Assembly (NCBI GenBank): GCA_002840975.1
Contig: PHDN01000001.1
Location: 1-64,000, forward strand
Reading direction: 5' to 3'
DNA length: 64,000 nucleotides
From: Bacteroidetes bacterium HGW-Bacteroidetes-16
GTDB taxonomy: Bacteria > Bacteroidota > Bacteroidia > Bacteroidales > F082
In this document: one piece after another, positions 53,101-61,952 of the stretch
Numbering within the stretch: position 1 is the stretch's first letter
Layout: each line of letters opens with the position of its first letter
Position numbers and translations under genes: made by a program
The notes under the pieces: model-generated
What the model was told of the DNA's origin: nothing
The model's database searches: none
What the model saw: only the letters and a program-made list of their open reading frames with translations

Positions 53101-55932
53101 CTTGATATTTTTGGGGCGCCATTTATTTCGCACATACATGAAATGGAGAAGTCGATCAGGAATTATACAACACAGGAAGTGAGAGATAAATTAAAGGAAT
53201 ACACTTCAATTTATATTCCTTGTTCGACCCCAGTTATGAACAATCTGATGGTAAATCATCAGATTGTTCCTGATCAACTAAAAATAGTAAATGAATTTAT
53301 TCACACCGATGTGGGACAACTGCCCGATCACAGCTCACAGCGAATCCTTTATGATTTACCGAAAGGAAAAATAATTATCTGGGGGTGTGGTACAATTTAT
53401 TGGCGAAAAGGAACAGACCTATTTATTGAGACCGCCAAAAAACTAAAAGGAAATGGTGTTGATAATTTTCTATTTTGCTGGATAGGAGCTAATTACTGGG
53501 ATTTAGAGAGCGCAGAATGGGGCGAATGGAAAGAATGGGAAAATTATATTCAGCAACATGACCTGACTGCAGAAATAGTACTCCTGGGTGAAAGAGTCAA
53601 CCCCAAAGATTATTTCAAAGCCGGTGATATTTTCTTCTTGCCTTCACGTGAAGACCCATTTCCATTGGTTTGCCTTGAAGCTGCTGAATGTGCCTTACCA
53701 ATCGTTTGTTTTGAGGATGCAGGTGGGATGCCTGAATTTGTTGAAGATGATGCCGGAAGCATTGTTCCCTACTTAGATATTGATGATGCAGCAAAAGCAC
53801 TCGGGAATCTAATTGTCAATAAATCGCTTCGTCAGGAAAAAGGCATGAATGCACGTGCGAAAATCTTAACACGTTATTCTGATGACATTGCTGTGCCTCA
53901 AATACTTAAGATTTGTCACTCAGTAATGAAAACCAACCCACTGGTGAGTATTATTGTTCCTGTGTATAACCATGGTAAGTTCCTGAATAAGAGGATAGAA
54001 AGTATACTAAACCAATCATTTAAAGATTTTGAAATAATCGTTTTGGATGATGCTTCTACTGATAACAGTTATGAGATTGCCATGAAGTATAGTTGGCATC
54101 CTGCGGTAAGTGTTATAAGAAATGACATCAATACAGGCTCTCCATTTATACAATGGGAGAAAGGATTTTCCGTTGCGAAAGGGGAAATTATATGGTTTGC
54201 TGAAGGCGATGATTTTTGTATGCCGGATTTCCTGCAAAAATTGTTGCCCTGTTTTAACGACAAAGAGGTGGCTTTAGCCTATTGTGATTCGTTTATTGTA
54301 GATGAATCTGATGCCATTACTGGTGATTACGAGATTTATCATGAAGAGCTTGACGCCTTTCATTGGAAAAATTCTTATCAAAACACCGGATCACAAGAAA
54401 TTAATTTCGGTCTGGGTGTTAAAAATTCCATCCCAAATGCCAGCGCGGTTTTACTAAGGAAACAAGATATTCCCAAGTCCATTTTTAATGAATTAGCACC
54501 ATTTAAGTTTTCTGGTGACTGGTTTTTTTATTCACGGGTAATCAGAGGTAAGCAAATTGCTTTCAACTCTGAAAAGCTCAATTGTCATCGCAAACATCTT
54601 CAAACGGTTACTTCTAAGTTCAATTCAATAGAACCTTCAATTCAGGTTTTGTTAAAAGAACAGCAGATCATACATGAAGATATTTTCAAGACCTTTCAGA
54701 TTGATTCGTCTTTTTTAAAAAAGTGGGAAGTATTTATTGCTGGTCAATTGGGTTCCTTTTATTTGGCAAAATCGGTTATTGATTTTGATCAGGTATATCC
54801 GTATAGCATTGAATATGAAAGAATAAAAAAAGTAATCCTTGATGGTAAGCAGTACAACAGGTTCGTATTTCTTACCACAAATGATTATAGCCCAAATGGT
54901 GGTAGTGAGCAATTGTGGAGAAAGGCAGCAGTGGAATGCAGCAAGCTTGGGAATGAAGTAATGGTGGTAATAAAAAAATGGAATCCGGAGCCTTTTTTTA
55001 TCAATGAATTCAGAAAATGGGGAGTTTCAATTAATTTCAAGGAACCAGATTCGTTTAATCGTGTAACAAAATTTGAACCTGATTTGATGGTCATTTCTAT
55101 TGGTGATCAGGACGAAGGAATAGAATGGTACGAACACTGTTTGAAAAACAAAATTCCCTATGTTATTGTGAATCAACTAACCAAGGAGCCAAAGTACTGG
55201 CCTGTTAAAAAAGACATTGCAGAGCAAGTTAAAAGTGGTTACCTTGGAGCCGAGTTGGTATTATTCACAGGCAAGAATAATCATGAACTGATGGAGCGAA
55301 GGCTGGATTGTAAAATCCCTCGTTCGAAGATTTTCTACAACCCCTTGGATGTAGACAGAGACATGGTAATTCCATTCCCAACAATGGACGATGGTTTGCA
55401 GTTAGCAATCCCGGCAAACCTGTCGAGAGTGCATAAGGGACAACATTTGGCACTTCAGTTGTTTAGCCTGAAAAAGTGGAGGCAACGCCGAATACACCTG
55501 AATATATACGGCACTGGTTATGATGAAGATATCCTTAAGGAGATGGCACTGGAAAATCATTTGGATAACGTAACTTTTCATGGCCATATAAATGATATAA
55601 CTTCAGTCTGGAAGAAAAATCACGCCATATTTATGCCATCGTTTATGGAGGGACTTCCGCTTGCATTGGTTGGGGCTATGCTATGCGAACGCGTACCAAT
55701 TGTGACGAATATTGGCTCTCACAGTGAGGTTATCGATGATAACATAAGTGGGTTTATCGCTAAATATCCAACCGTTGAAGACTTGGATGAAGCGTTGGAG
55801 AGGGCATTTCAAAAGTCTGCTGGGTGGAAAAAAATCGGGAAAAAAGCGAGAATGAGCATTTTAACTTTCCTTCCCCAAAGTGATCCGGTTGATGATTTTA
55901 TTTCGAAAATAATGTTGTCGCTTAAAAATTAA
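50176..55932 (+). CDS. Giant multidomain glycosyltransferase (MT, coiled coil, hinge repeats, RgpF, GT4, GT2, GT4)
   Basis: The 1918 residues read in order: a class I methyltransferase at about 20-215 (FLELGTHFGNSYFAF, LLHIDGRHGYQHV); a coiled coil at about 239-362; four hinge units at about 394-472 and 513-592, each like FDRAYYLQHNSDV with a following HYLNHGGFEGRNP; an RgpF-like domain at about 615-870 (KVAVVFHLFHVDLIDEF, ENKGKDIGSF); a GT4 at about 875-1250 (AGAEILLLNLL, FLPSREDPFPLVCLEAAE); a GT2 at about 1254-1475 (VSIIVPVYNHGKF, VLDDASTDNSYE); and a GT4 at about 1562-1918 (SPNGGSEQLW, MPSFMEGLPLALVGA). No membrane segment is seen. It likely builds several linkages of the cluster's glycan on the cytoplasmic side, with chain methylation or length control by the methyltransferase and coiled coil. 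Confidence 0.9.
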   Translation: MKKISNIIFTTPLFNEKHSAWVEHIPFAFFIVDILRPKVFLELGTHFGNSYFAFCQAIGELKLKTKAYAVDSWTGDEQAGFYGSEVFEYVTRINNQHFSHFSNLLKMSFEDAAGCFSNGTIDLLHIDGRHGYQHVKDDFETWLPKMSKNGVMIFHDTNVREPGFGVWKLMEEIRNQYLSMEFDHGHGLGIICTGSEVNSDFLDFVAESKHNLFVKQLFANLGHRIWLDQQNNNKQNELDQLKDLLKSKSAELINQKTLLFEKEIEISRNERNLSHKDDAIILLKSEITTLTKTIEDEVLTRDMENKIHKSEINLMAKTLAEKEEMISMYIVQNAQVNKELIELNNRLKTHVEVLNQIYRSYSWRITKPFRQQKLGRLIRYIQQIRTIIKIKLSGLFDRAYYLQHNSDVKKYDGSPLKHYLNHGGFEGRNPGPHFNSRFYLNHYPDVVASGMNPLLHFILFGKKENRLIHSQATSPKHHSFKGKVFFNNHIKRQVSKFKKLVLYTKDMHLVKKSGLFDTDYYLRTNADVRNARVNPVKHYYFHGWMEGRNPSNEFNTRFYLSSNEDVKKSQINPLVHYIKYGKLEGRLIQPFIFNEQECVNKADISDIDLIEEIDYVKVAVVFHLFHVDLIDEFIDYFGHIPVKYDLFISTTSQNQEVIQALFEKKLPDVKTTIMVFENKGKDIGSFIAILKTHLMKYDLVCKVHTKKSEHNHHLQDWRKYLLDHLLGNSLIVKRIISAFIQNKKLGIVWPVAHPYLVHLGLENVWGPSLSSQKNYSIAKSFFPELQLDENNGSLMFPNGSMFWFRPETLGLLVQKEIDFTHFEEENQQIDGTLAHAIERLFGIIAHKAGFEIKTVFFPQKILASGKKPHDLTFNQKKILFVAHDLSTAGAEILLLNLLTWLNSHTSFNLYVIALKLGIDGGKLLPAYKKVSKVYLWDEFYSKHTEEEAIQKIYSETGMIDLIYGNTIVSASLYPLLDIFGAPFISHIHEMEKSIRNYTTQEVRDKLKEYTSIYIPCSTPVMNNLMVNHQIVPDQLKIVNEFIHTDVGQLPDHSSQRILYDLPKGKIIIWGCGTIYWRKGTDLFIETAKKLKGNGVDNFLFCWIGANYWDLESAEWGEWKEWENYIQQHDLTAEIVLLGERVNPKDYFKAGDIFFLPSREDPFPLVCLEAAECALPIVCFEDAGGMPEFVEDDAGSIVPYLDIDDAAKALGNLIVNKSLRQEKGMNARAKILTRYSDDIAVPQILKICHSVMKTNPLVSIIVPVYNHGKFLNKRIESILNQSFKDFEIIVLDDASTDNSYEIAMKYSWHPAVSVIRNDINTGSPFIQWEKGFSVAKGEIIWFAEGDDFCMPDFLQKLLPCFNDKEVALAYCDSFIVDESDAITGDYEIYHEELDAFHWKNSYQNTGSQEINFGLGVKNSIPNASAVLLRKQDIPKSIFNELAPFKFSGDWFFYSRVIRGKQIAFNSEKLNCHRKHLQTVTSKFNSIEPSIQVLLKEQQIIHEDIFKTFQIDSSFLKKWEVFIAGQLGSFYLAKSVIDFDQVYPYSIEYERIKKVILDGKQYNRFVFLTTNDYSPNGGSEQLWRKAAVECSKLGNEVMVVIKKWNPEPFFINEFRKWGVSINFKEPDSFNRVTKFEPDLMVISIGDQDEGIEWYEHCLKNKIPYVIVNQLTKEPKYWPVKKDIAEQVKSGYLGAELVLFTGKNNHELMERRLDCKIPRSKIFYNPLDVDRDMVIPFPTMDDGLQLAIPANLSRVHKGQHLALQLFSLKKWRQRRIHLNIYGTGYDEDILKEMALENHLDNVTFHGHINDITSVWKKNHAIFMPSFMEGLPLALVGAMLCERVPIVTNIGSHSEVIDDNISGFIAKYPTVEDLDEALERAFQKSAGWKKIGKKARMSILTFLPQSDPVDDFISKIMLSLKN

Positions 55933-56046
55933 AGATGATTATCACTGAAGGGACCATGTCAAGGCTCGATTTTTCGAAAGTTAAAATAATGATGAAAAAC
56001 GGACAATTGGCATTGTACAATTAATTATTTCCATAATACCCATGTA

Positions 56047-57723
56047 ATGAAAAAAATACTATTTATCCATATTGGACTTCATAAAACGGGTACAACAGCC
56101 ATTCAAAGCTTTATGGCTATCAACCGGGATTTGTTAAAAAAGCACAAAATTCTTTACCCGGGTGATTTTGACAATCATTACCCTATAGTTAGTGAGCTTG
56201 AGAAATCCAAGAAACCTTATTTGGATAAGCTAAGTCAGACTTATCTTGTTTTTTCGGAGATAAAAAATAATTTCAAGAAATATCAAAAGTTCGTGCTCAG
56301 TTCAGAAGGATTCATCGAAAAAGACACGATTATTCTTCCAAGACTGTTGCAAACCATCGAATTTTTCCAGCTTGACGTCCTGGTACAAATAGTTATTTTT
56401 TGCCGCCCACAACCTTCATGGTATGAGTCAGCATATAATCAACTGATTCGAGAATCGAAAGTTCGATTTACAGATTCTTTTGAGGCCTTTTTTCGGGCCA
56501 GATCAATTTATGAAATTAACAACTACTATTTATTGTTAAATAGATGGTCTGCCTACTTCGGAAAGGAAAACATGATCCTGACAGTTTATGATCCTAAACA
56601 AGATCGCCTCAAATTATTTTCCGACTTTAAACAACTTCTTGGAATACCTTTCGATTTATCCATGACTTCACCTCCTAAAGCAGCTTCAAATATAAGCCTT
56701 CGTCTGGAGGCAATTGAGTTTTTAAGGTGGCTTAACATTCTTGAAATTGATGCTGGAATCTTTGAAAGAATCGTTAAGATATTTTCTTCCGAAACAAAGA
56801 AGCCAGCAACACGTCAACATTGGCTCTCACCTGAAAAGGCAAAAATGATTTATCACGATTTTGAAGCAACGAACAGAATGGTTGCACATGAATATCTAAA
56901 TAAAACCAATGGTATTTTGTTCGATAATTATCATATTGAAGATTCCGATACTTTATCTAATCCTTTTGTACAACTCGATTATTTTAATCCGGCATTGTTT
57001 AGTCAAGATATAGAGCTAATCCGGCAATCTGAGCCTTCATTACTTATGGATTTATACAGCCAATTATACCAGGCAAATTCACCAACTATCAGGTATGCTA
57101 ACACAAAGGATTGCTTTCTGACTCTTATTGATAAGCTTGTATCTGAAACCGATTTAATCCGCATCAGGCAAACTGCCAGTAATTGCCAAACAGACGACTA
57201 TGACCTTCTTCAACGCTATGAAAAAGCTAAATCCGTGTTAGAAATATCAACAAAGAATTTCCAGATTAAGACTTTCGATTGGAGTGATCATATTTTAAAT
57301 GGTATCGATTTGGATCAATGCTCCATTCGAATCAATTCCACCGGTGATGACCCCTATTTTTGCCTCGAAAAAGTGATAGGAAATTTTGATAGCATTACAT
57401 TTATCAGGATAAAGATAGACGTACCTGGACCAACCGTTTTAAGATGTTATTATAAAACTCGAGTTTCAGATGTTTATTCTGAAACACAATCAAAATTTAA
57501 AGAGGCACGACCAGGATTAAAATATGTATTTATTGAAATAGATGATCCTGAATTCAATGGTGAGTTGCGCGTAGATCCGGGAGATGTTGCCGGTGTTTAT
57601 TATCTTTATGAAATTGTAGTGAAATCAACCGCTAAAAGTTATGAGGATTTATTATATGAAAACAGGGAACTAAAAATGAGGTATTTCAATCTACAACAAG
57701 AAGAGACCCAATCATCTTTTTAA
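56047..57723 (+). CDS. Sulfotransferase-like protein with C-terminal extra domain
   Basis: The N-terminus has the PAPS 5'-phosphate loop of sulfotransferases (LFIHIGLH12-KTGTT-AIQSFM), and FCRPQPSWYESAYNQ carries the Arg and Ser expected to bind the 3' phosphate. Residues about 400-530 form a second beta-rich domain (FQIKTFDWSDHILNG, VLRCYYKTRVSD) that may bind carbohydrate. It should sulfate a sugar of the glycan made here; the exact acceptor is unknown. It lies about 110 bases after the giant glycosyltransferase and shares its strand. Confidence 0.78.
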   Translation: MKKILFIHIGLHKTGTTAIQSFMAINRDLLKKHKILYPGDFDNHYPIVSELEKSKKPYLDKLSQTYLVFSEIKNNFKKYQKFVLSSEGFIEKDTIILPRLLQTIEFFQLDVLVQIVIFCRPQPSWYESAYNQLIRESKVRFTDSFEAFFRARSIYEINNYYLLLNRWSAYFGKENMILTVYDPKQDRLKLFSDFKQLLGIPFDLSMTSPPKAASNISLRLEAIEFLRWLNILEIDAGIFERIVKIFSSETKKPATRQHWLSPEKAKMIYHDFEATNRMVAHEYLNKTNGILFDNYHIEDSDTLSNPFVQLDYFNPALFSQDIELIRQSEPSLLMDLYSQLYQANSPTIRYANTKDCFLTLIDKLVSETDLIRIRQTASNCQTDDYDLLQRYEKAKSVLEISTKNFQIKTFDWSDHILNGIDLDQCSIRINSTGDDPYFCLEKVIGNFDSITFIRIKIDVPGPTVLRCYYKTRVSDVYSETQSKFKEARPGLKYVFIEIDDPEFNGELRVDPGDVAGVYYLYEIVVKSTAKSYEDLLYENRELKMRYFNLQQEETQSSF

Positions 57724-57806
57724 AAAAAACAAACGAATTCGTTCAATTTAAATGCCTGTAATTAAAAAGTGGCGCGTTTTGATATCACCATCAATAATCA
57801 TTATTC

Positions 57807-59054
57807 ATGCATCTTCCCATTAGCTCCTGTCGTATTTGCGGTAACACGCATTTTGAATCTATTATCAATCTGGGGGTTCAATCGCTTACAGGGGTATTTA
57901 TTAAATCCAGGGAAGAAAGAATTACGCAGGGTTCGTTGGAGTTAATAAAATGTTCAACTGAGCGGGATCCAAACGCTTGTGGCCTTGTTCAGCTCAGGCA
58001 TTCTTACGAGGGCAAGGAAATGTATGGCGAGAATTATGGTTACCGTTCAGGACTGAACCGTTCCATGGTAAAGCATCTGGAGGAAGTTGTAAAGAAAAGC
58101 ATGGAGGTTGTTGCCCTGCGAGAAAACGACCTGATTGTTGATATTGCCAGCAACGATGGGACTTTATTGAAATTTTACCCGAAAGGATTGGAGTTGGTGG
58201 GAATTGACCCAACAGCATCAAAATTCTCAAAATATTATGAAGACCACATTAAAATTATCCCTGAATTTTTTTCTGCTTCGATAATCGAAAAAGCCTTTCC
58301 TGATAAAAAGGCCAGGATTATCACATCAATTGCCATGTTTTACGATCTTGAAGATCCAAAGGGTTTTGTTGATGAAATTGGTCGTGTACTGGCGGATGAT
58401 GGAATCTGGGTGTTTGAACAAAGTTATTTACCATTAATGATTGAGCGCAATGCGTATGATACCATCTGTCATGAACATATTGAGTATTACGGATTAAAAC
58501 AGATTAAATGGTTGCTTGATCATGGAGGACTTAAAATTATTGATCTGGAAATTAACGATACCAATGGTGGAAGTATTAAAGTAGTTGCCTGCAAAGAGAG
58601 TTCACCTTATCCTGAATGTAGCTCAATAATCAATCAACTGCTTTTAGATGAAGGTAAGTATGATTCGATGAAGGTTTATATCGATTTCAGAAACCGTATC
58701 CATAAGCACAAAGAAGAGTTGTTGGAATATTTGAATAAACTAAAAAAAGCCAATCTGAAAATTATCGGATATGGGGCCTCGACAAAAGGAAATGTAATTC
58801 TACAATTTTGTGGCATAACGGAGCGTGAAATACCTTTCATTGCTGAGGTGAATGAAGAAAAATTTGGGCGTTTTACCCCCGGGACGAACATTCCCATCGT
58901 TTCTGAAAAAGAGGCCATGGAAATGAATCCTGATTGTTTTCTGGTATTGCCCTGGCATTTTAAGGTAAACATACTTTTCCGAGAAAGTGTTTATTTAAAT
59001 TCCGGAGGAAAATTTTTGTTTCCCTTACCTAAAATCGAATTGATCCAAAAATGA
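57807..59054 (+). CDS. Sugar C-methyltransferase
   Basis: The 415-residue protein has the three-part layout of NDP-hexose C-methyltransferases: an N-terminal zinc-binding part with CRICG at C8-C11, a SAM-binding domain (LIVDIASNDGTLL, HEHIEYYG), and a C-terminal Rossmann-like domain (KIIGYGASTKGNVILQF). HEHIEYY matches the catalytic region of TylC3/NovU-type enzymes. It would add a branch methyl to a nucleotide-activated keto sugar. Its last 4 bases overlap the next dehydratase-like gene, so the two may act in sequence. Confidence 0.88.
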   Translation: MHLPISSCRICGNTHFESIINLGVQSLTGVFIKSREERITQGSLELIKCSTERDPNACGLVQLRHSYEGKEMYGENYGYRSGLNRSMVKHLEEVVKKSMEVVALRENDLIVDIASNDGTLLKFYPKGLELVGIDPTASKFSKYYEDHIKIIPEFFSASIIEKAFPDKKARIITSIAMFYDLEDPKGFVDEIGRVLADDGIWVFEQSYLPLMIERNAYDTICHEHIEYYGLKQIKWLLDHGGLKIIDLEINDTNGGSIKVVACKESSPYPECSSIINQLLLDEGKYDSMKVYIDFRNRIHKHKEELLEYLNKLKKANLKIIGYGASTKGNVILQFCGITEREIPFIAEVNEEKFGRFTPGTNIPIVSEKEAMEMNPDCFLVLPWHFKVNILFRESVYLNSGGKFLFPLPKIELIQK

Positions 59055-60001
59055 AAAAAGCACTCATCGTTGGGCATACAGGGCAGGACGGGACTTATTT
59101 AATTGATTATTTAGATAGTCTAAACTATGAGATCATTGGAATTTCAAGCAGGTTGTCTTATTCTAATTTTAAACCCGTCTCGCCAACAATTGATATCCTC
59201 AACAAAAGTGAAGTGGAGGGCCTGATTCGTTTTTTTAAACCGAATGAAATCTACTATTTAGCCGCTGTGCATCAATCCTCAATCGACTTAATTGCTGACG
59301 ATCATCAGTTATTCCACCAGAGTATGCAAATAAATGTGTTGGCGCTGTCGAATTTTTTGGAAGCTATTTCAAAGTACAGCAATAATAGCCGCCTCTTTTA
59401 TGCAGCTTCTTCTCATGTTTTTGGAAATTCAAGTCATGCAATACAAGATGAGAATACACCTTTTTCTCCCATTTGCATCTATGGAATCACTAAAATGTCA
59501 GGAATTCAATTGTGTAGATATTATCATTTAAAGCATCAGGTGTTTGCATCCATAGGTATTTTCTATAACCATGAATCTCCCTTGCGTGCAGCTCAGTTTG
59601 TTTCAAAAAAAATAGTGAAAGCAGCTGTTGCGATTAAGTTAAAAAAAATTGACAAACTGGTGTTGGGCAACCTGAATGCCAGAATAGATTGGGGATATGC
59701 GCCGGATTTTGTTGAAGCCGCCCATCAAATATTACAACTAAATGATTCCGACACCTTTGTTATTTGTACAGGAGAAACTCATTCTGTTAGGGAATTTGCG
59801 GAAGGTGTTTTTAGCTATCTGAATTTGGATTGGAAGCAATATGTAGAAGAAAACCCAAAATTGATTACAAAAACCAATAGAAAAGACCTACAAGGAAATT
59901 ATTCAAAATTACATCAGGTTACAGGATGGGAACCAAAAGTGTACTTCAATCGGTTGATAGAAATAATGGTAGATAATGAATTAATTAGTTATGACGAATA
60001 G
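59051..60001 (+). CDS. GDP-mannose 4,6-dehydratase-family epimerase/dehydratase
   Basis: The 316-residue short-chain dehydrogenase has the GDP-mannose-dehydratase-like NAD(P) loop GHTGQDGTYL, a Ser-rich AASSHVFGNSS strand, YGITK (the YxxxK pair) and DWGYAPDFVEA, which matches the GMD signature. It is shorter than the bona fide Gmd at 60874 and diverges in the substrate loops. It may be a second dehydratase or the 4-reductase (Rmd-type) that makes GDP-rhamnose; the sequence does not decide. It overlaps genes on both sides. Confidence 0.78.
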   Translation: MKKALIVGHTGQDGTYLIDYLDSLNYEIIGISSRLSYSNFKPVSPTIDILNKSEVEGLIRFFKPNEIYYLAAVHQSSIDLIADDHQLFHQSMQINVLALSNFLEAISKYSNNSRLFYAASSHVFGNSSHAIQDENTPFSPICIYGITKMSGIQLCRYYHLKHQVFASIGIFYNHESPLRAAQFVSKKIVKAAVAIKLKKIDKLVLGNLNARIDWGYAPDFVEAAHQILQLNDSDTFVICTGETHSVREFAEGVFSYLNLDWKQYVEENPKLITKTNRKDLQGNYSKLHQVTGWEPKVYFNRLIEIMVDNELISYDE

Positions 60002-60767
60002 CAATAGAACACTCATTTTTATACCTACGTACAATGAGGCAGAAAATGTAGAAAAACTTTTTTTTGAAATACAATCATTAGCCATCGACGCAGATGTCCT
60101 TTTTTTAGATGACAATTCACCCGATGGAACAGGTACAATAATTGATAACCTGATTAAAAATCAACGAGGTGTATTTGTAATACACCGATCAGGGAAACTT
60201 GGTATTGGAAGTGCTCACAAAGCAGGAATTCAATGGTCGTATGAAAATAAGTACAATGTGCTGATCACGATGGACTGCGATTTTTCACATTCTCCTGAAT
60301 ATATACTTGACTTTATCAGGCATTCTTCCCGGGACAATATTGTAATTGGTTCGAGGTATTTGGAAAAACACAGCCTTGAAACCTGGAATTTATTTAGAAA
60401 ATTCCTTACTCATGTCGGTCATTTCTTAACAACAACTTTATTAAAAATGCCCTATGATTCTTCCGGGGCATTTCGGCTGTACAATTTGAACCAAATTCCA
60501 AGAGACATGTTTAATTTAATAAGATCCAATGGTTATTCATTCTTTTTTGAAAGTTTATACATTTTGAATTTTAATAAATGTACCATTTATGAATTTCCTA
60601 TTTCTTTACCATCCAGAACGTATGGAAGCTCGAAAATGGCTTATAAAGACATCTTTATGAGTCTAAAATATTTGGGTTTAATCTATTTAACATCGGTTTT
60701 TCATAAACAAACCTTTGCCTTAAAAACTGCTGATTATCAACTTAAATACCCCATTGAACTCGAATAA
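59991..60767 (+). CDS. Polyprenol-phosphate-mannose-synthase-like GT2
   Basis: The 258-residue GT2 has IFIPTYNEAENV, FLDDNSPDGTG, LGIGSAHKAGIQWS and the DxD motif in MDCDFSHSPEY, all matching DPM1/polyprenol monophosphomannose synthases. It has only weak hydrophobic stretches and no GtrA-type membrane domain. It probably makes a lipid-phosphate hexose donor for a membrane glycosyltransferase such as a GT-C enzyme. It overlaps the previous gene by 11 bases. Confidence 0.85.
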   Translation: MTNSNRTLIFIPTYNEAENVEKLFFEIQSLAIDADVLFLDDNSPDGTGTIIDNLIKNQRGVFVIHRSGKLGIGSAHKAGIQWSYENKYNVLITMDCDFSHSPEYILDFIRHSSRDNIVIGSRYLEKHSLETWNLFRKFLTHVGHFLTTTLLKMPYDSSGAFRLYNLNQIPRDMFNLIRSNGYSFFFESLYILNFNKCTIYEFPISLPSRTYGSSKMAYKDIFMSLKYLGLIYLTSVFHKQTFALKTADYQLKYPIELE

Positions 60768-60873
60768 AATCAATATATCTAAAACCAGATTCTAAAAATT
60801 TTGATACAGCATTGATTATTTGACCCATTGTATTAGGAGCTTAATACGAAACGAAGAAACAATTAAGATATTT

Positions 60874-61920
60874 ATGAGTAAAGTTGCACTAATTACCGGC
60901 GTCACCGGTCAAGACGGAAGTTATTTAGCAGAACTTCTATTAAATAAAGGCTACGTGGTGCACGGTGTTGTGCGACGCAGCAGCACATTCAACAGGGAAA
61001 GGATTGAGCATTTATATCTGGATGAAAGTATCAGAGAACAAAGTTTCCATTTGCATTATGGAGATTTAACCGATTCAAGCAGCCTAAACCGAATCATTGA
61101 AAAATCAGAGCCCGATGAAATTTATAATCTGGCGGCCCAAAGTCACGTACATGTTTCATTTCAAATGCCGGAATATACAACCGAAACAGATGCCGTTGGA
61201 ACACTCAGAATATTAGATGGCATAAAGGAGCTGGGCATTAAAACGAAATTTTACCAGGCTTCTACCTCGGAGTTGTTTGGCAAAGTACAGGAAATTCCTC
61301 AGACCGAAACAACTCCTTTTTATCCTCGAAATCCCTATGCCAATGCAAAGTTATTCAGCTATTGGACAACGGTTAACTATCGTGAAGCTTACAATCTTTT
61401 CGCAAGTAATGGGATTTTATTTAACCATGAAAGTGAGCGAAGGGGAGAGTCTTTTGTAACCCGAAAAATCACGATGGGTGTTGCCCGGGTTTTATTGGGA
61501 TTGCAGGATCGGATCATTCTTGGAAATATTGATGCAAAACGAGATTGGGGCTATGCACCTGAATATTGTGAGGGCATGTGGATGATGTTACAAGCTGCCG
61601 AACCAGATGATTTCGTGTTAGCCACAAACGAAACACATACCGTACGTGAATTTATTGAGGAAGCATTTAGTGTGCTTGGCGAGAATATTATTTGGCAAGG
61701 TGAAAATGAAAATGAATTGGGCGTTTTATATTCAAACGGAAAAACAGTAGTTTCGATCGATAAAAGGTATTATAGACCTACAGAAGTTGATTTGCTTATT
61801 GGTAACCCGGAAAAAGCAGCCAGAATACTTGGGTGGAAACCAAAGACAAATTTTAAACAATTGGTTAAATTAATGACTTTAAGTGACTATACTAAGACAA
61901 AGACAATTAGTCACTTATAA
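60874..61920 (+). CDS. gmd: GDP-mannose 4,6-dehydratase
   Basis: Started at ATG 60874, since 18 upstream codons in the same frame are not family-like, the 348-residue enzyme shows the Gmd core: [57 protein letters not shown] and [13 protein letters not shown]. It converts GDP-mannose to GDP-4-keto-6-deoxymannose, precursor of GDP-fucose, GDP-rhamnose, perosamine and similar sugars. No GDP-fucose synthase is seen; the dehydratase-family gene at 59051 may complete the pathway. Confidence 0.94.
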   Translation: MSKVALITGVTGQDGSYLAELLLNKGYVVHGVVRRSSTFNRERIEHLYLDESIREQSFHLHYGDLTDSSSLNRIIEKSEPDEIYNLAAQSHVHVSFQMPEYTTETDAVGTLRILDGIKELGIKTKFYQASTSELFGKVQEIPQTETTPFYPRNPYANAKLFSYWTTVNYREAYNLFASNGILFNHESERRGESFVTRKITMGVARVLLGLQDRIILGNIDAKRDWGYAPEYCEGMWMMLQAAEPDDFVLATNETHTVREFIEEAFSVLGENIIWQGENENELGVLYSNGKTVVSIDKRYYRPTEVDLLIGNPEKAARILGWKPKTNFKQLVKLMTLSDYTKTKTISHL

Positions 61921-61952
61921 TGATATTACACGTACGACAAGAAATCTGAAAT

